Below, one piece after another: positions 53,837-63,462 of a stretch of DNA of 64,000 nt; within the stretch, counting starts at the first letter, position 1, and the number at the start of each line of letters is the position of its first letter. This DNA is from an uncultured bacterium. GTDB lineage: Bacteria > Bacteroidota > Bacteroidia > Chitinophagales > Chitinophagaceae. Under the pieces are notes generated by a model. That model made no database searches. It saw only the letters and a program-made list of their open reading frames with translations, and was not told where the DNA came from. The stretch covers positions 1 to 64,000 of the forward strand of contig CAIKEH010000055.1 in assembly GCA_903826405.1 (NCBI GenBank). Direction: 5' to 3'. The translations under genes were made by a program, and so were the position numbers.

Positions 53837-54478
53837 ATGTCTAAGATCTCTGACCTCCGCAAGGAATACATGAGGGAATCACTCAACGAGGATGATGTGG
53901 AAAGGGATCCATTCCAACAATTCGGCAAATGGTGGTCCGAGGTGTTGGGTTCAGGTGTGGAAGAAGCCAATGCCATGACTTTGGCCACCTCCAGCAGGGA
54001 AGGGGAGCCGTCTGCACGTATCGTATTGCTCAAAGGATATGATCAGAATGGATTCCTATTCTTCACGAACTATGAAAGTCGTAAAGGAATGGAATTGCAA
54101 GCCAACCCCCAGGCTGCACTGCTATTCTTCTGGCCAGCTTTGGAAAGGCAAGTGCGCATTGAAGGTATTTGTGAGAAGGTAAGTGAGCAGGAAAGCGATG
54201 ATTATTTCCATTCTCGGCCCGAGGGAAGTCGAATTGGTGCTTGGGCATCGCCTCAGAGCAGGGTCATTAAGGGACGGTCTGTGCTGGACGACCTGCTTAA
54301 AGGGGTGGAAGTTGGATTCGAGGGTAAGCAGATCCCCCGCCCTGCACATTGGGGGGGATTTATTGTCGTTCCTCGCATGATCGAATTTTGGCAGGGCAGG
54401 CCAAATCGACTTCATGATCGCATCCGCTACACCAAAGTTGAATCCGGCTCATGGGAAATTGACCGGTTGGCTCCCTGA
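53837..54478 (+). CDS. pdxH: Pyridoxamine 5'-phosphate oxidase
   Basis: This FMN enzyme of 213 residues oxidises pyridoxine or pyridoxamine phosphate to pyridoxal phosphate, the last step of vitamin B6 synthesis and salvage. LRKEYMRESLNEDDVERDPFQQFGKWW is the N-terminal segment; ARIVLLKGYDQNGFLFFTNYESRKG and ALLFFWPALERQVRIEG bind FMN. The C-terminus has FIVVPRMIEFWQGRPNRLHDRIRY, the PNPOx dimerisation signature. Length and motifs are normal. Confidence 0.96.
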   Translation: MSKISDLRKEYMRESLNEDDVERDPFQQFGKWWSEVLGSGVEEANAMTLATSSREGEPSARIVLLKGYDQNGFLFFTNYESRKGMELQANPQAALLFFWPALERQVRIEGICEKVSEQESDDYFHSRPEGSRIGAWASPQSRVIKGRSVLDDLLKGVEVGFEGKQIPRPAHWGGFIVVPRMIEFWQGRPNRLHDRIRYTKVESGSWEIDRLAP

Positions 54479-54538
54479 GCGGACCGGAGATCAAGACCCC
54501 ACAAGCGTTAATGAATCATTATACCGGGGAAGTCGGCA

Positions 54539-54667
54539 TTACTTCTTCTCAGCTGCTTTCTTTGCTGCTGATGCTTTTCTTGCTGAAGCAGGCTTTGCAG
54601 GTCTGGATTTCCCAAAAGTGCCTTTGAATATCTTTCCTTTCTTGGTTTTCTTGTCTCCGCGTCCCAT
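54539..54667 (-). CDS. 30S ribosomal protein bTHX
   Basis: Forty-two codons on the minus strand, with ATG at 54667 and TAA at 54539-54541, encode MGRGDKKTKKGKIFKGTF and then a basic tail rich in lysine and alanine (KPASARKASAAKKAAEKK). The start matches the small ribosomal protein THX, which fills a cavity in the head of the 30S subunit. It was too short for usual ORF limits. It sits between the HU terminator and the convergent pdxH. Confidence 0.88.
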   Translation of the reverse strand: MGRGDKKTKKGKIFKGTFGKSRPAKPASARKASAAKKAAEKK

Positions 54668-54694
54668 GTTTTTGATTTTAAGGTGAAGTTCAAT

Positions 54695-54729
54695 AAAAAA
54701 AGCAAGACACGGTGCAGTGACTTGCTTTT
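54695..54729 (-). terminator. Terminator after the HU gene
   Basis: AAAAGCAAG (54698-54706) and CTTGCTTTT (54721-54729) form a 9-base-pair stem with a 14-base loop. On the minus strand a run of T follows, so it ends the HU transcript; A-T richness also makes it usable from the other side. Confidence 0.7.
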
Positions 54730-54748
54730 ATTATGCAATGGAGCTCAC

Positions 54749-55018
54749 TTATAATTTTCCGGCTAGTTCCTTGCCTGCTTTGAAGCGAGCCACTTTTTTG
54801 GCCTTGATCTTGATAACTGCTCCTGTCTGGGGATTACGGCCATTCCGTGCCGCCCTTTTGGAAACAGAGAATGTACCAAAGCCGACCAAGGTCACTTTGC
54901 CATTTCCTTTCAGTGTTTTCGTAACAGCTTCAATGAATGAGTCCAGTGCGGAATTGGCCTGAGTTTTCGTGATCTCTGCATCATCTGAGATCTTGGCGAT
55001 CAGTTCAGCTTTGTTCAT
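54749..55018 (-). CDS. HU-family DNA-binding protein
   Basis: This 89-residue histone-like protein bends and packs DNA as a dimer. NKAELIAKISDDAEITKTQANSALDSFIEAVT forms the helical body, and GFGTFSVSKRAARNGRNPQTGAVIKI holds the beta arms with the conserved proline that inserts between bases. The end (KKVARFKAGKELAGKL) is usual. It has its own promoter 34 bases upstream of the start and a terminator behind it. Confidence 0.96.
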   Translation of the reverse strand: MNKAELIAKISDDAEITKTQANSALDSFIEAVTKTLKGNGKVTLVGFGTFSVSKRAARNGRNPQTGAVIKIKAKKVARFKAGKELAGKL

Positions 55019-55051
55019 GGTCAGTAGTTTTAAAGGAATTTATGAGGTCAG

Positions 55052-55081
55052 CAAAATTATACGGTTTTGCGTTCCTGCAAA
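55052..55081 (-). promoter_or_regulatory. Promoter of the HU gene
   Basis: On the minus strand TTTG (55081-55078), 18 bases, TAATTTTG (55059-55052). The -7 box matches TAnnTTTG; the spacing is one base shorter than the usual 19. Confidence 0.55.
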
Positions 55082-55288
55082 ATTTATTTTGATGATGAAG
55101 ATCATGTGGGATTCAGTGTGGGTGAAGATTTCAGCCGTTCAGCATAGGGCGGGTTCCAGCTGTTCCTTGCCGAGTATACTGAACGTATTGCTGGTGAAGG
55201 TTTTCTGCAAGAATCTCAGAGAATTCACTGAGTTATGAAAAGGAGTAGGCATTTTCAAAAGAAAGACAGATTTTTTAATTATCCACAC

Positions 55289-55594
55289 TCACGATATTAT
55301 TTCCATCAAGGATCGGAAGGACACGAATCGATCCCCCCATTTCTGAATGACATCATTTCTCAACTTAGGGGCATGAATTTCGAAATAAACATTGCAGATA
55401 TCCATCGAATTGCAGAAATACTGGATCGCAAAAGTTGGACCTTCCGTATCGTCCGTTTGAAGAAGGCGTACAAGTTGATGATGTGTGAAGCATCCGGTTG
55501 CAAGCACCTGGGGTATATGTTCGATTTTCATCCATTCCAGCCAGTCCTCGTGGATGCTCCAGTCCAATCTGGATGTGACATTATATATGATCAT
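55289..55594 (-). CDS. DUF4286 family protein
   Basis: This 101-residue protein has MIIYNVTSRLDWSIHEDWLEWMKIEHIP and VLATGCFTHHQLVRLL, the pattern of DUF4286, a small alpha/beta-barrel-like domain found in nearly all Bacteroidota. The later part YFCNSMDICNVYFEIHAPKLR is also typical. Function is unknown. It lies 38 bases after the exonuclease gene on the same strand. Confidence 0.88.
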   Translation of the reverse strand: MIIYNVTSRLDWSIHEDWLEWMKIEHIPQVLATGCFTHHQLVRLLQTDDTEGPTFAIQYFCNSMDICNVYFEIHAPKLRNDVIQKWGDRFVSFRSLMEIIS

Positions 55595-55632
55595 GGACTA
55601 TGTGTGTTTTTACGCGAGGGGTAGCTTCGCGG

Positions 55633-56409
55633 TCATTTAGTAGGTCCTTTGAGCTCCAGATAAACCGGACAATGGTCACTGTGTTTTACTTCTGGAAAGA
55701 TCTCGGCATCCAGGAGATCTTGTTTGAGTGGGGAGGTGACATTGATATAATCTATACGCCAGCCTTTGTTCTGCAGCCGGACGGAGGGGAATCGCTGACT
55801 CCACCAACTGTAACGGTGGGGTTCGGAATGGAATTCCCGGAAGGCGTCCACCCATCCGCTTTCATAGAAACGATCCATCCAGGCTCTTTCTTCAGGAAGA
55901 AAACCTGAGGATTGCTTGTTTCCCTTGGGGTCGTGGATATCGATCTCCCTATGGGCAATATTATAATCCCCGCAGAGGATCAGCTTCGGATGGTTCTTCC
56001 TCATTGTTTCCAGCCAGGTTTGCAATTCGTTCAACCAAAGGAATTTGAAATCCTGTCTTTCGGATCCTGATGTGCCCGATGGGAAATAGGCATTAATCAG
56101 GCGCAGTTCGCCAAAATCGAGCTGGATGACACGTCCTTCTTCATCACTTGGCCCATGTCCGTTACCATAGGTGACGTTGTCAGGCTTGAATTTGCTGAAA
56201 ACAGCCACGCCGCTGTATCCTTTCTTGCGTGCGCTGAACCAATAATCATGAAAACCGAGTTCTGTGAATGATCGATGATCGACATTGTCGCGTTCGGCTT
56301 TTGTTTCCTGAATACAGATGATGTCGGCCGGGTCTGTCTTGAGCCAATCGATGAATCCTTTTTTGATGGCGGACCGTATACCATTCACGTTATAGGAAAT
56401 GATGCGCAA
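55633..56409 (-). CDS. xth: Exodeoxyribonuclease III
   Basis: This 258-residue AP endonuclease and 3'-exonuclease acts in base-excision repair. Catalytic segments are SYNVNGIRSA (N), CIQETKAERD (metal-binding E), YFPSGTSGSERQDFK, CGDYNIAHREIDIHDPK (D and N), and SDHCPVYLEL (D-H pair) near the C-terminus. All match the Xth family. The start codon is TTG at 56409 (MRIISYNVNG), with no better ATG. The gene comes 66 bases after the outer-membrane gene. Confidence 0.93.
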   Translation of the reverse strand: MRIISYNVNGIRSAIKKGFIDWLKTDPADIICIQETKAERDNVDHRSFTELGFHDYWFSARKKGYSGVAVFSKFKPDNVTYGNGHGPSDEEGRVIQLDFGELRLINAYFPSGTSGSERQDFKFLWLNELQTWLETMRKNHPKLILCGDYNIAHREIDIHDPKGNKQSSGFLPEERAWMDRFYESGWVDAFREFHSEPHRYSWWSQRFPSVRLQNKGWRIDYINVTSPLKQDLLDAEIFPEVKHSDHCPVYLELKGPTK

Positions 56410-56475
56410 GGTGGAATGTTTTAATTCAGCTCAAATGTATTGAAATCGTCGAGCGTATCAAATGGGTGTTTGCCA

Positions 56476-57306
56476 TCAGTTGGCAGCTGCCGTTATTTTC
56501 ACCCTTTTACCCATGGGGAAAGTGACTCCCAAGTTCAGGATCATCTCGTAGGTGCCAAAGGCATGCCTAGCCGTGCCTTTGTATATCCTCAGGCCGAAGT
56601 ACCTGGCATAGTCCAATTTGTTGCAGTATTCCAGGAATGCATATTTGAAGAAAGTGGCTTTAATGGTTCCTTCTACCCCGATGTTCCATCCTCCTAATTG
56701 GAAATGCTGGTCGTTGGCTTGACCGAAAAAGCTGTTCTGGACATGAGGCACCACTGGCCCGATACCTGCCTTACCGAGGATGTCTATTTTGAAGTTGCCA
56801 TCCCTGGATTCAAATGCATGCCAGCGCTTCACAAAATTGAAGAGGAAGAAGTTCGCGCCGTTATTGAGGTAATAATAAAATCCGTTCGCTTCCGTGAACA
56901 GAACGCTGGTATCCACTTGACGTCCACCCAGCTTACCCTTGACATTAGCTTGTTGTCCATCGGTGAAGATGAATTTCGTGTGGTCGAAGTTCAATTCGAA
57001 GCCCAGACCTTTCAACTTGTTGAAGAAATATCCTATACGGTAGTTGTATTGTGGTATGGTTATAGCCTTGTGCAGGAGGCCTTCATCCCATCCTTTCCGA
57101 TCGTGGCCTTTGATCTGATGGAACATGTAATCGTTGCCCAATTCGGGCTGGTTCACTTTGACATTGCTTTTGGTGTACCATTCTGTGTTGTATCCCCAGG
57201 AGAAATAGAATTCCCCTTTTCTACTGGGTTTGGATTGTGCTTCCGTCCGGTTGAACGCATTCATTGCCATGAAAAGAAAAAACAAGATTCGTAAAACGGT
57301 ACTCAT
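56476..57306 (-). CDS. Predicted outer-membrane beta-barrel protein
   Basis: This 276-residue exported protein has a signal peptide (MSTVLRILFFLFMAMNA, cleaved near residue 22, EAQSK). The mature part is made of alternating, aromatic-rich strands (GEFYFSWGYNTEWYTKSNV, YNYRIGYFFNKLKGLGFELNF, FFKYAFLEYCNKLDYARYF) and ends in a strand-like segment, as for small beta-barrels. I know no specific family. The ATG at 57306 fits the signal peptide; another ATG lies two codons earlier. Confidence 0.6.
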   Translation of the reverse strand: MSTVLRILFFLFMAMNAFNRTEAQSKPSRKGEFYFSWGYNTEWYTKSNVKVNQPELGNDYMFHQIKGHDRKGWDEGLLHKAITIPQYNYRIGYFFNKLKGLGFELNFDHTKFIFTDGQQANVKGKLGGRQVDTSVLFTEANGFYYYLNNGANFFLFNFVKRWHAFESRDGNFKIDILGKAGIGPVVPHVQNSFFGQANDQHFQLGGWNIGVEGTIKATFFKYAFLEYCNKLDYARYFGLRIYKGTARHAFGTYEMILNLGVTFPMGKRVKITAAAN

Positions 57307-57379
57307 TTGCATAGCGCCTGTGGTTCCAAGAGGTGAGTAGTAAAATTAATGCGGGTTGATCAGATGTGGTTATTCAAAT

Positions 57380-60070
57380 TCATTCCAGTACGGGCCTCAG
57401 CCATTTCTCTGCTTCGGCCTCGTCCATCCCCTTTCTTTCTGTATAATCCCTGAGCTGGTCTCTCTGGATATGTCCTACGCCAAAGTACTGGCTCTGCGGG
57501 TGCGCGAAATACCAGCCACATACTGAAGAAGCGGGATACATGGCCAGAGATTCGGTCAGCGTGATCCCGGTATGTTTTGTGGCATCCAGCAATCCGAAAA
57601 GTTTGTATTTCTCCGTATGGTCCGGGCATGCGGGATACCCTGGAGCTGGCCGGATGCCAACATATTTTTCTGCGATGATCTCTTCCGGTGTCAGATGCTC
57701 TGTTGATGCGTATCCCCAATATTCTTTTCTCATGTATTCATGGAGCAGTTCGGCAAAGGCCTCAGCAAGCCTGTCGGCGAGAGCCTGCAAGATGATCTTG
57801 TTGTAGTCGTCGTGATCTTTCTCGAATCGTGCTATGTGATTTTCGATACCCGCGATGGTTACCGCGAAAGCGCCGATATGGTCCTGTTCGGGCGAGTCGG
57901 CAGGCAGGATGAAATCGGCCAAAGACAGATTAGGCTGCCCCTGTGCCTTCTTCACTTGTTGACGCAGGAATTCCAGATGAACCACTTCATCATTACCTTG
58001 CTCCACATGGAGTACGGAAACCGTATCTCTTCCGTTGCTGTTTGCAGGCCAGCATCCCATGACCCCGTGGGCCTGAAGCCAATTTTCATCAATTACTTTT
58101 TTCAGCAAGGAGATCGCATCTGCATGGAGCTTCGATGCTTCCTTGCCCACCTTCTCATCGGTGAGGATCTGGGGGAATTTTCCAGCCAATTCCCATGCGA
58201 TGAAAAAGGGTTGCCAGTCTATGTATTCGGCGATGGATGCCAGATCATGATCCCTGAACACTTTGATGCCTTTATTGCGTGGTGCTACGGGCGAAAAAGT
58301 CTGCCAATCTATTAAGGTCTTGTTCCTGATTGAATCGGCATAGTTCAGGTATTCCTTTTTGTGCTGTCGTCTGGCGAAGTCCATCCTGAGTTTCTCGTAT
58401 TCTTCTTTCAGCAGTCCCAGAAATTTCGTTTTCAGTCCTGGATTCAACAGGCTTCCTGCAACGGTCACACTTCTTGATGCGTCCAATACATGCACCACGC
58501 CGTTGGGATATTGTTGTTCGATCTTGACCGCTGTATGGGTACGTGAAGTGGTTGCGCCTCCGATCAGAAGAGGTTGTTGCATGCCACGTCTTTTCATCTC
58601 GTGCGCCACATGTACCATTTCATCCAATGATGGCGTGATGAGTCCACTCAGGCCGATGATGTCAACGGCTTGTTTCTGGGCTTCATCAAGGATCCGATCC
58701 GTCGGCACCATCACTCCAAGGTCGATGATCTCGTATCCATTGCATCCGAGGACCACTCCAACGATGTTCTTCCCGATATCGTGCACATCACCTTTTACAG
58801 TGGCGAGCAAAATCTTACCTGCAGAGGATACGGATGCCTTTTCCAGCTCTATGAAGGGAGTGAGTACGGCTACGCTTTTCTTCATGACGCGTGCACTTTT
58901 GACCACCTGTGGCAGGAACATTTTCCCGCTTCCAAACAGGTCTCCCACCACGTTCATCCCATCCATCAAAGGACCCTCGATCACATCAAGTGGTCTTGGA
59001 TATTGTAATCTCGCCTCTTCGGTATCTGCCTCAATGTATTCAGTGATGCCGTTGACAAGAGCGTGCTTCAATCTTTCGGTCACCGAGGTCTGTCTCCAGC
59101 TTTCGTCACGTTCCTGAATCTTGCCCTTTGCTTTGACGGTTTCGGCGAAGGCGATCAGTTTTTCGGTCGCCTCATTCTTGTCGTTATTCCGGTTGAGGAT
59201 GACATCTTCACACAAATTGCGCAATGTGGGTTCTATCTCGTCGTAGATGAGCAGTTGTCCGGCGTTCACGATGCCCATGTCCATACCCGCTCTTATGGCG
59301 TGGTATAAGAATACCGAATGCATGGCCTCGCGTACATGATCGTTGCCCCGGAAGGAAAAGGAAAGGTTGCTCACTCCGCCACTGATCTTTGCAGAGGGAT
59401 ATTTCTTTTTGAGCGCAAGCGTTGCTTCGATGAAGTCGACCGCATAGTTATTGTGCTCTTCGAGGCCGGTGGCCACTGCGAAAATGTTGAGGTCGAAGAT
59501 GATGTCCTCTGCGGGAAAACCGATTTGCTGAGTGAGTATCCGGTATGCGCGGGAGCAGATATCGATGCGTTTTTGCAGGGTGTCGGCCTGACCATTTTCA
59601 TCGAAGGCCATGATGATGACGGCGGCTCCGAAGTTGCGGCAGGTGAGGGCTTGATCGATGAATTTCTCTTCTCCCTCCTTGAGTGAAATAGAGTTCACGA
59701 TACATTTACCCTGCACGCATTTCAGGCCGGCTTCGATGATATTGAATTTGGACGAATCGATCATCACCGGTATGCGGGCGATGTCGGGCTCGCTCTGCAT
59801 GAGATTCAGATAGGTGGTCATGGCCATTTGACCATCGAGCAGGGCATCATCCATGTTGACATCGATCACCTGGGCACCGCTCTCCACCTGTTGCCTGGCG
59901 ACATCAAGCGCCTCTTCGTATTTATCCTCTCTGATCAACCGGGCGAATTTTTTCGATCCAGTGACGTTGGTTCGTTCGCCAATGTTGATGAAATTGGTCT
60001 CCGGTCTGACCACTAGAGGTTCCAGGCCCGAAAGTCGCAGGTAGGATGGTATTTTGATCCTTTCGCTCAT
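57380..60070 (-). CDS. metH: Methionine synthase, folate/cobalamin/activation domains
   Basis: This 896-residue larger half of cobalamin-dependent methionine synthase carries three domains. The pterin-binding part starts with [21 protein letters not shown], the cobalamin domain has [25 protein letters not shown] (the histidine of DxHxxG binds cobalt), and the activation domain has [22 protein letters not shown], which binds S-adenosylmethionine. The homocysteine domain is encoded separately by the upstream gene, with an ATGA overlap at 60067-60070. Together the two have 1244 residues, about the size of the usual single-chain enzyme. Confidence 0.95.
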   Translation of the reverse strand: MSERIKIPSYLRLSGLEPLVVRPETNFINIGERTNVTGSKKFARLIREDKYEEALDVARQQVESGAQVIDVNMDDALLDGQMAMTTYLNLMQSEPDIARIPVMIDSSKFNIIEAGLKCVQGKCIVNSISLKEGEEKFIDQALTCRNFGAAVIIMAFDENGQADTLQKRIDICSRAYRILTQQIGFPAEDIIFDLNIFAVATGLEEHNNYAVDFIEATLALKKKYPSAKISGGVSNLSFSFRGNDHVREAMHSVFLYHAIRAGMDMGIVNAGQLLIYDEIEPTLRNLCEDVILNRNNDKNEATEKLIAFAETVKAKGKIQERDESWRQTSVTERLKHALVNGITEYIEADTEEARLQYPRPLDVIEGPLMDGMNVVGDLFGSGKMFLPQVVKSARVMKKSVAVLTPFIELEKASVSSAGKILLATVKGDVHDIGKNIVGVVLGCNGYEIIDLGVMVPTDRILDEAQKQAVDIIGLSGLITPSLDEMVHVAHEMKRRGMQQPLLIGGATTSRTHTAVKIEQQYPNGVVHVLDASRSVTVAGSLLNPGLKTKFLGLLKEEYEKLRMDFARRQHKKEYLNYADSIRNKTLIDWQTFSPVAPRNKGIKVFRDHDLASIAEYIDWQPFFIAWELAGKFPQILTDEKVGKEASKLHADAISLLKKVIDENWLQAHGVMGCWPANSNGRDTVSVLHVEQGNDEVVHLEFLRQQVKKAQGQPNLSLADFILPADSPEQDHIGAFAVTIAGIENHIARFEKDHDDYNKIILQALADRLAEAFAELLHEYMRKEYWGYASTEHLTPEEIIAEKYVGIRPAPGYPACPDHTEKYKLFGLLDATKHTGITLTESLAMYPASSVCGWYFAHPQSQYFGVGHIQRDQLRDYTERKGMDEAEAEKWLRPVLE

Positions 60071-61113
60071 GATGTTTGAATTACCGGTGCTGCCACTGGC
60101 TCGATCTCCGGCAACGGCCTGGGCTGGATCTTACTGACTTGCTCCGCGATATGGCGGATGTGTTCGGGAGTGGTCCCACAGCAACCGCCTACGATGTTCA
60201 CAAATCCTTCCCTAGCCCATTCCTCAATATGATGTGCCGTATCAGCCGGGGCTTCATCATATTCTCCCATGGTATTGGGCAGGCCGGCATTGGGATAGGC
60301 CGATGTGTAGCAAGTGGCGATCTGGGAGAGTTCTTCAATATGTGAGCGCATCTGCTCAGCCCCCAGTGCGCAGTTAAGACCGATGCTGAGTGGACGTGCA
60401 TGCATCACGGAAGTATAGAATGCCTCGAGAGTCTGGCCACTGAGGGTGCGCCCGGATGCATCTGTGATAGTGCCGCTGATCATGATAGGCAGTTCGGGTT
60501 TCCCCGTATGCCGGAAATACTGTTTGATAGCGAAGATCGCGGCCTTGGCATTGAGTGTGTCGAAAATAGTCTCGATCAGCAGCAGGTCCACTCCACCATC
60601 CACGAGTGCACTTACTTGTTCGGTATATGCAGCGGTCACTTCGTCGAAGCTCACGCTACGGAAGCCGGGATTATTGACATCCGGTGACAGTGAAAGTGTT
60701 TTATTCATGGGCCCGATGGCTCCAGCTACGAAGGGTCCTGGACCGCCAGCCTTCTCCGGGTACTTGATACGGAACTCTTCGATCGCTTCGCGTGCGCAGC
60801 GTGCGGCTGCGATATTCAATTCGTATGCCAGAGCACTCATGTCATAGTCCGCCAATGATATCGCTTGTGCATTGAAGGTGTTGGTCTCAATGATGTCGGC
60901 ACCGGCTTCCAAGTATTGAAGATGGATGGATCGGATGATGTCTGGTCGGGTCAGGCAAAGCAGATCGTTGTTGCCTTTCAGGTCGGAAGGCCAGTCCGAG
61001 AATCTGCTACCGCGGTAATCGGATTCCGACAGCTTGTACCGCTGGATCATCGTGCCCATGGCACCGTCGATCACGAGGATCCTTTGCTGTAATGCTTCCT
61101 GTATCGTGCCCAT
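60067..61113 (-). CDS. metH: Methionine synthase, homocysteine-binding subunit
   Basis: This 348-residue homocysteine S-methyltransferase domain transfers the methyl group from cobalamin to homocysteine. [11 protein letters not shown] is the start of the barrel; the zinc cysteines lie in [11 protein letters not shown] and [12 protein letters not shown] (about residues 240 and 310). It corresponds to the N-terminal domain of single-chain MetH. It overlaps the second half by four bases, so both are translated from one transcript. A 150-base leader with its own promoter stands in front. Confidence 0.93.
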   Translation of the reverse strand: MGTIQEALQQRILVIDGAMGTMIQRYKLSESDYRGSRFSDWPSDLKGNNDLLCLTRPDIIRSIHLQYLEAGADIIETNTFNAQAISLADYDMSALAYELNIAAARCAREAIEEFRIKYPEKAGGPGPFVAGAIGPMNKTLSLSPDVNNPGFRSVSFDEVTAAYTEQVSALVDGGVDLLLIETIFDTLNAKAAIFAIKQYFRHTGKPELPIMISGTITDASGRTLSGQTLEAFYTSVMHARPLSIGLNCALGAEQMRSHIEELSQIATCYTSAYPNAGLPNTMGEYDEAPADTAHHIEEWAREGFVNIVGGCCGTTPEHIRHIAEQVSKIQPRPLPEIEPVAAPVIQTS

Positions 61114-61265
61114 TCAGATTGGTTGGCCTCTTTTGCCGAGTTGGCGGTTGACTGAAGATGTTGAACGGAAAAGTCGCTCTGAAGCGCCTTTTTACATTTA
61201 TTAGTTCAGTTCACCCCGCCTCCGGGGTCTGCAGGCTGAACAATAAACAAATCCGCCTGCGGAGG
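61114..61265 (-). promoter_or_regulatory. Structured leader of the split metH operon
   Basis: On the minus strand two folds compete. Fold A: CCTCCG (61265-61260) with CGGAGG (61224-61219), enclosing CAGGC (61259-61255) with GCCTG (61236-61232). Fold B: GTTCA (61241-61237) with TGAAC (61213-61209), enclosing ACCCC (61228-61224) and GGGGT (61217-61213). They share bases, so only one can form. I see no known SAM or cobalamin riboswitch signature. Regulation is inferred. Confidence 0.45.
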
Positions 61266-61270
61266 TCGCG

Positions 61271-61301
61271 CAAAGTTAACCTATACGGCCATGAATTCAA
61301 A
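61271..61301 (-). promoter_or_regulatory. Promoter of the split metH operon
   Basis: On the minus strand TTTG (61301-61298), 19 bases, TAACTTTG (61278-61271). Both boxes and the spacing match the Bacteroidota consensus. Start of transcription should be near 61265, giving a leader of about 150 bases. It lies within the sequence after recR's stop. Confidence 0.72.
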
Positions 61302-61332
61302 ATCAGTGCGGGTTTCAGCGGATTTCATCAAT

Positions 61333-61953
61333 TCAACGGGAAGACACATAATTCTCCACCGGAAGGCGGTTCTGCAGACTTCGTGCGAGGGTCATTTCAT
61401 CGGCGTATTCCAGCTCCCCTCCAAAAGATATGCCCCTTGCGATAGTGGTTACTCGTACGGGGAGTGCATGCAATTTCTTTTGTATGTAGTAGATGGTGGT
61501 ATCCCCCTGGATCGTTGGGCTCAAGGCGAAAATGACCTCTTCGGTGCCGGCGCGTTTGACTCTTTCCGTCAGTTGATCAATGAATAGTTGGTCTGGCCCC
61601 ACGCCATCCAACGGCGATATGACTCCTCCCAAGACATGGTAGGTGCCATTGAACTGTTGGGTGCTTTCGATGGCGATCACATCGCGAATGTTCTCCACTA
61701 CACAGATCATCTGTTGTTTACGCATGGGGTTGCTGCAAATGCTGCATATGTCCGTGTCGGAAATGTTATTGCAATTCCTGCAGAATCTGATCTCTGAACG
61801 AACACGGGCGATCACCTCACTGAATTGGTTCACCTCGGCAGGGTCCTGCTTGAGCAGGTGCAAGACCAAGCGCAGGGCGGTCTTTTTGCCGATGCCCGGA
61901 AGACGGGAAAAAGCATTGACGGCGGACTCCAATAAATGGGAGGAAAATTGCAT
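61333..61953 (-). CDS. recR: Recombination protein RecR
   Basis: This 206-residue DNA-clamp protein works with RecF and RecO to load RecA at gaps. The helix-hairpin-helix is in FSRLPGIGKKTALRLVLHLL, a four-cysteine zinc finger in CRNCNNISDTDICSICSNP, and a Toprim domain in ICVVENIRDVIAIESTQQF. The end has ARGISFGGELEYADEMTLARSLQNR, the usual conserved RecR tail. It lies 40 bases after the Ig-like lipoprotein gene on the same strand. Confidence 0.96.
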   Translation of the reverse strand: MQFSSHLLESAVNAFSRLPGIGKKTALRLVLHLLKQDPAEVNQFSEVIARVRSEIRFCRNCNNISDTDICSICSNPMRKQQMICVVENIRDVIAIESTQQFNGTYHVLGGVISPLDGVGPDQLFIDQLTERVKRAGTEEVIFALSPTIQGDTTIYYIQKKLHALPVRVTTIARGISFGGELEYADEMTLARSLQNRLPVENYVSSR

Positions 61954-61993
61954 CGGTTAAAATTAGCACATCTAGCGGCATTTCCTGCATGGA

Positions 61994-63427
61994 TCAGTTG
62001 AACCCTGAACCAAGGTCTATCGTGATCTCATTGTCCATGTTGGAGCGGGCATTCCATTTCTGTGGTCGACTGAGCACTTTTTCGGGCTGGATCTTCTTCC
62101 AGTAGTCGCCAGTGTCCCATATGCCGTTCCGGTTGCGGTCGTACAGTATTCTGACTTCGTAGTCGCCAGGTCTGAACAGCTTGTATCTTATGCGTTGGGC
62201 GTCCACCGGCCGACTGAGTTCGATCTTGTCGTTCGCCATGAGTATCAGTACGGGGTGGAGGCTGGTGTCCAGGTTGCTGAATTTGAGGTCGATACTGGCG
62301 TAGTCCGATTCACGGTGAGCATTGATGGCAATGGTATCCGTTCGCATCACTGCATTACCCAAACTGTCGCCTGCGAGGTCCTTTTGCACGATCAGTTTAT
62401 AATGTTCACCTTCTTTCCAGGCATTGCTGATGGTGACCCGGGTATTCGTAGTGTCTGTACTTATAGTATATCTGGGCAGACGGTTGAATTTCTCATCGGT
62501 GAGTAAGAGTTTTGAAGTGTCCATACGGTTGAACGGTCGTTCAAAAATGAGGGTGAAAGGTCCGAGCAGATCTTGTTGACCATTATCCAGGTTGTTGGTA
62601 TACTTCAACCTTTTGTCATCCTTATTCTGCTTGGGAGGAGCAGGAGACGGTGTTTTGGTGGGAGTTAATGGCTTCTGCTTCTTTTCTTCCGCTGCCTGAA
62701 AAGCATAGAGTTGGACCGGTCCTTCCTGGCCTGCTTGAACTGGTTTTTCAAGGAATCCGATCATTTCAGATGCTTGATCGTATTTTCTGCTGTTGTCGAC
62801 ATCTTTCAGTGCAAATATGTGATAGGCGCCAGCTGCAAGCCCCTTGAATAGGAACTCTCCCTTCGCATTGGATTTGGTGAAATATCGTGGTCTGTCCTTG
62901 GCGATGGCAGAGTCGTCCGCGCTGCGATGTAGCACCACAGTAAGGGTACTGTCCGGCATGCCTGATTCCGCGAGCAGAACTTTTCCGAATATCCGTGCAC
63001 TGTCCAGACGATCACCCGTAGAGAAGGTATAACTGTAGTGACGCAGGATATTGTTCTCATTGATGTCGCGTATGGAATTCCCGAAGTCAATGGTATAGGT
63101 GGTATTGGGTTCAAGGGTATCCCTGAGTTTGATGATGACCTGCTTCAGTTTACCGTCCACCTGCGGAGCAGATTTGGGAAGTGGGGAAACGATGACATTT
63201 TCATACGCCCTGTCCACGGAGATGTATTCGTTGAAATTCAGGATGATCCGATTCCCTTTGACATTCACGGCAGAGTCCTTTGGCTCCGCTCCCACAAAAA
63301 AGGGCGGCAGGGTGTCACGAGGGCCACCGGTCGGTGGAATTGGCTGACCACAACTGCCATGCATGAACCAAAGCAGGAGTAAGAAGGAGAGGGAAAGGAT
63401 TGATTTGGTCAGCCTATGGAGCATCAT
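61994..63427 (-). CDS. Ig-like domain lipoprotein
   Basis: This 477-residue lipoprotein has a lipobox in WFMHGSC (cysteine about residue 25 from the ATG at 63427). The mature start has TGGPRDTLPPFFVGAEPKDSAVNV, typical of Bacteroidota Big_5/SbsA-like Ig proteins, followed by several beta domains and a low-complexity linker (KQKPLTPTKTPSPAPPK, about residues 240-265). The last part is a PDB-like beta region with YKLFRPGDYEVRILYDRNRNGIWDTGDYWKK. No enzymatic motif. An ATG at 63424 and a TTG at 63433 are alternatives. Confidence 0.82.
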   Translation of the reverse strand: MMLHRLTKSILSLSFLLLLWFMHGSCGQPIPPTGGPRDTLPPFFVGAEPKDSAVNVKGNRIILNFNEYISVDRAYENVIVSPLPKSAPQVDGKLKQVIIKLRDTLEPNTTYTIDFGNSIRDINENNILRHYSYTFSTGDRLDSARIFGKVLLAESGMPDSTLTVVLHRSADDSAIAKDRPRYFTKSNAKGEFLFKGLAAGAYHIFALKDVDNSRKYDQASEMIGFLEKPVQAGQEGPVQLYAFQAAEEKKQKPLTPTKTPSPAPPKQNKDDKRLKYTNNLDNGQQDLLGPFTLIFERPFNRMDTSKLLLTDEKFNRLPRYTISTDTTNTRVTISNAWKEGEHYKLIVQKDLAGDSLGNAVMRTDTIAINAHRESDYASIDLKFSNLDTSLHPVLILMANDKIELSRPVDAQRIRYKLFRPGDYEVRILYDRNRNGIWDTGDYWKKIQPEKVLSRPQKWNARSNMDNEITIDLGSGFN

Positions 63428-63462
63428 GTTCAATTGGTTGCAAACTTATGGGGTTTCGTGCA

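Noticed and set aside
55235-55624. 129-residue plus-strand frame
   Set aside because: Antisense to the well-matched DUF4286 gene.
57740-59117. Two long plus-strand frames (191 and 252 residues)
   Set aside because: Antisense shadows of the larger metH gene with no homology-like features.
61188-61203. SAM-II-like AATAAATGTAAAAAGG in the metH leader
   Set aside because: The upstream stem and loop needed for the SAM-II pseudoknot are absent, so the match is partial only.
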